Below, piece by piece: positions 21,698 to 64,000 of a stretch of 64,000 nt of DNA. The stretch is from Paulinella micropora (lineage: Eukaryota > Cercozoa > Imbricatea > Euglyphida), in assembly GCA_009731375.1 (NCBI GenBank), contig BJOX01000001.1, positions 194,782 through 258,781 on the forward strand, read 5' to 3'. How positions within the stretch are numbered: position 1 is the stretch's first letter; every line of letters starts with the position of its first letter. Under the pieces are notes generated by a model. It was not told the DNA's origin and made no database searches. It saw only the letters and a list, made by a program, of their open reading frames with translations. The translations under genes and the position numbers were made by a program.

Positions 21698-22024
21698 TTA
21701 AGTTAAACTTAGACTGGATAAGAATATCACGAAAGTTTGTGTAGATGCGTTTATCTTTGTGACAAAACCGTTGTTGAATTTCAAGTTTTCCCAGGTTTCG
21801 GGAGAACTTGATGACAATTGCCTTAACGATTTTTTGAAAATTGATTTCAGATAACTGCACTCCAAAAGAAGTTGATATACAGCTTGCTCTAAAACCTCAT
21901 TATTTGTAGATTGACATTGATACATACTAAGCATATCTTTGATTGTCGCCGTTCTTACTCTGTTGTCTGTGTATGACGACAGAGGCGGAAGACGTGGGTA
22001 TGGTGTTGTAGCTTTTTCAATCAA
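21698..22024 (-). CDS. Open reading frame of 108 codons, unrecognised
   Basis: It is the only non-repetitive open frame in the unique stretch 21336-22226. Composition is ordinary (EVLEQAVYQLLLECSYL) and not microsatellite. A CAAAAATTAG just before codon 2 could be a splice acceptor, so it may be an exon rather than a whole gene. It lies downstream of the receptor gene's stop. Low certainty. Confidence 0.3.
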   Translation of the reverse strand: MIEKATTPYPRLPPLSSYTDNRVRTATIKDMLSMYQCQSTNNEVLEQAVYQLLLECSYLKSIFKKSLRQLSSSSPETWENLKFNNGFVTKINASTQTFVIFLSSLSLT

Positions 22025-22226
22025 AGATTGCTAATTTTTGAAATGGGGACGAGACTGAAAGCCAAAGTGTGGCTTCTTTCCTATTCTCAAGTCACTGCCT
22101 GCAAAACCAATTTGTAAAATCGTTCGTCTTCTTCTACTTTTTTGTTCTTCAAGCTCTAAACCCCCTGTATATAAAGGTTGGGCTTGCTTGTACTCTAAAT
22201 GTCTGAGTGATTGAATGTGAGGCTAG

Positions 22227-22330
22227 ATACAACTAAGTGTGCGGCGTGCCAAATCGACGTGTTTCGCCGGCCCGGCTCGCCCGCAAAACACGTCCAGTTG
22301 GTGGCCAACCCCATAATATACTATTTGCTG
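22227..22330. mobile_element. Foldback (MITE-like) element, copy 1
   Basis: A palindromic core, ACGTGTTTCGC..GGCCCGGC..GCAAAACACGT, lies within a longer unit that recurs at 55738-55856 with the same flanks (CTAAGTGTGCGGC / ACATATGCGGC on one side, CATAATATACTATT / CATAATCTAACTATT on the other). No coding sequence; non-autonomous. Confidence 0.6.
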
Positions 22331-22423
22331 CACCAAGTGCAAGTGGCCGCCAAGTGCAAGTGACATGCTGATGATGATGGTGATGACGAAAAAACACAAA
22401 AACAAAAGAACAAAACCAAAATT

Positions 22424-22550
22424 GTACCCCCCCCCCCCCCCCCCCCCCCCANNNNNNNNNNACATCTACAACAACAACAACAACAACCACAACAACAACC
22501 AACAACCACAACAACAACAAGAACCAACAACAACAACAACAACAGCAACA

Positions 22551-22585
<35 letters not shown>

Positions 22586-22694
22586 AACAAAAAAAATAAG
22601 AAAATTAAACAGACATAAACATAGATCATCATCTTTGGGAGTGTGCTGAGGTGCCCTGCAGCAGAGCTGGACAATAAGGGCTTGTTGCTGTTGC

Positions 22695-22728
<34 letters not shown>

Positions 22729-23009
22729 GATCATCACCATGGCACTTCAAGCATTTCATCAGGCACCTGGAATGCGAAATGATTATGCATCCTCCTCCTG
22801 ATTATCATCATTACTAATAATAACAACACACAACAACAACAACGACAACAACAGCAACAACAGTAGCAGCAGCAGCAGACAGCAACAACAACAGCAACAA
22901 CAACAACAACAACAACAACAACATCTACAACAACAACAACAACAACCACAACAACAACCAACAACCACAACAACAACAAGAACCAACAACAACAACAACA
23001 ACAGCAACA

Positions 23010-23044
<35 letters not shown>

Positions 23045-23153
23045 AACAAAAAAAATAAGAAAATTAAACAGACATAAACATAGATCATCATCTTTGGGAG
23101 TGTGCTGAGGTGCCCTGCAGCAGAGCTGGACAATAAGGGCTTGTTGCTGTTGC

Positions 23154-23195
<42 letters not shown>

Positions 23196-23219
23196 GGTTG
23201 CTGCTGTTGCTGCTGCTGC

Positions 23220-23250
<31 letters not shown>

Positions 23251-23470
23251 GCTGCTATTGTTGTTGTTGCTGTTGTTGCTGTTGTTGTTGTTGTTGTTGG
23301 TTCTTGTTGTTGTTGTGGTTGTTGGTTGTTGTTGTGGTTGTTGTTGTTGTTGTTGTTGTTGTAGATGTTGTTGTTGTTGTTGTTGTTGTTGTTGCTGTTG
23401 TTGTTGCTGTCTGCTGCTGCTGCTACTGTTGTTGCTGTTGTTGTCGTTGTTGTTGCTGTGTGTTGTTATT
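22424..23470. repeat. CAA/TTG array with direct and inverted copies
   Basis: The segment 22461-22735 is repeated directly at about 22920-23200, and inverted copies occupy about 23280-23560, giving a large imperfect palindrome. The unique words GACATAAACATAGATCATCA (22611, 23068) and the exon-37-like sequences at 22735-22800 and 23470-23553 mark the units. A 10-N gap lies at 22452-22461. Confidence 0.8.
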
Positions 23471-23636
23471 ATTAGTAATGATGATAATCAGGAGGAGGAT
23501 GCATAATCATTTCGCATTCCAGGTGCCTGATGAAATGCTTGAAGTGCCATGGTGATGATGATGATGATGATGCTGATGAGGATGATGAGAATGATGAGGA
23601 GGGGGATGATGATGAGGAGGAAAAAGATGTGTAAAA

Positions 23637-63314
<39,678 letters not shown>

Positions 63315-63421
63315 CTATAGGTAGGTAGGTAGGAAGGTAGGGAGGGAGGGAGGGAGGTAGGTAGGTAGGTAGGTAGGTAGGTAGGTAGTTAGGTAGGTAG
63401 GTAGGTAGGTAGGTAGGTAGG

Positions 63422-63476
<55 letters not shown>

Positions 63477-63485
63477 GTAGATAGG

Positions 63486-63526
<41 letters not shown>

Positions 63527-63559
63527 GGATGGATAGATGGATAGATGGATAGATAGATG

Positions 63560-63618
<59 letters not shown>

Positions 63619-63755
63619 CGATCAATAGATCGATCGATAGATCGATCGATAGATCGATCGATAGATCGATCGATAGATCGATCGATAGATCGATCGATAG
63701 ATCGATCGATAGATCGATCGATAGATCGATCGATAGATCGATAGATAGATAGATC

Positions 63756-63807
<52 letters not shown>

Positions 63808-63830
63808 TAGATAGATAGATATAGATAGAT

Positions 63831-63883
<53 letters not shown>

Positions 63884-63930
63884 CAGACAGACAAAAAGAT
63901 GATTAGATAGATTAGATAGATTAGATAGAT

Positions 63931-63979
<49 letters not shown>

Positions 63980-64000
63980 TAGATAGATTAGATAGATTAG
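63315..64000. repeat. GTAG, GATA and GATC-GATA arrays
   Basis: Pure tetranucleotides to the window end, with about ten GATCGATCGATA units at 63619-63750 and GATTA steps at the end. Confidence 0.95.

Noticed and set aside
63619-63750. Telomere or centromere satellite
   Set aside because: GATC-GATA steps form a short variant of the surrounding GATA array; there is no telomeric repeat or higher-order unit.

Overview
The window is nuclear DNA of a eukaryote whose identity I cannot settle. It has two parts that hardly resemble each other: a GC-rich, gene-dense and apparently intron-poor block on the left (about 1.7-20.5 kb) and a 43 kb stretch on the right that looks at first like nothing but microsatellites. 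Runs of N, several of exactly 10 N beside homopolymers, show a scaffolded assembly, so some single-base frameshifts may be sequencing errors.

Left block. Genes on both strands are separated by short spacers of hairpin-forming repeats: a Rab-type GTPase (+), an unrecognised protein (-), a divergent largest subunit of DNA-directed RNA polymerase (-), a leucine-rich-repeat-like protein (+), an ADP-ribosylglycohydrolase joined to a macro-like domain (-), an unrecognised protein (-), a second repeat protein (+) and a protein with two primase-type zinc knuckles (+). Almost all carry frameshifts or in-frame stops. The gene content and the lack of introns next to a micro-exon host gene suggest a decaying integrated giant-virus-like element. 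That origin is inference.

Right block. Read on the minus strand, small unique islands in the microsatellite sea are exons. I could chain 37 of them (14 to 119 nt apart from one of at least 205 nt cut by a gap) from 63314 down to a stop codon at 23637. With AG acceptors and GT donors the codon phase agrees at every junction that can be tested. The product is a class C (GABA-B/metabotropic type) seven-helix receptor: FG-GAP-like beta-propeller repeats outside the cell (exons 1-8), a Pro/Ser/Thr stalk (8-11), seven membrane helices (11-23) and a long Ser/Pro-rich tail (24-37). Its 5' end lies beyond the window. About 2 kb of coding sequence is spread over about 40 kb; the introns are nearly all GATA, CATA, TAA, GA, GAT and similar arrays.

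Inside those arrays lie many truncated copies of the exon edges, usually 20-50 bp of exon plus its splice site, tandemly repeated with microsatellite between them. Two micro-exons are present as complete copies (20 nt four times, 45 nt three times). The microsatellites often supply the splice signals themselves. This architecture is the most interesting content of the window.

Dispersed repeats include a tRNA-derived SINE with an ATT tail, a 5'-truncated retroposon with a TATC tail (four copies, each abutting a GATA array), two foldback families and several minisatellites.
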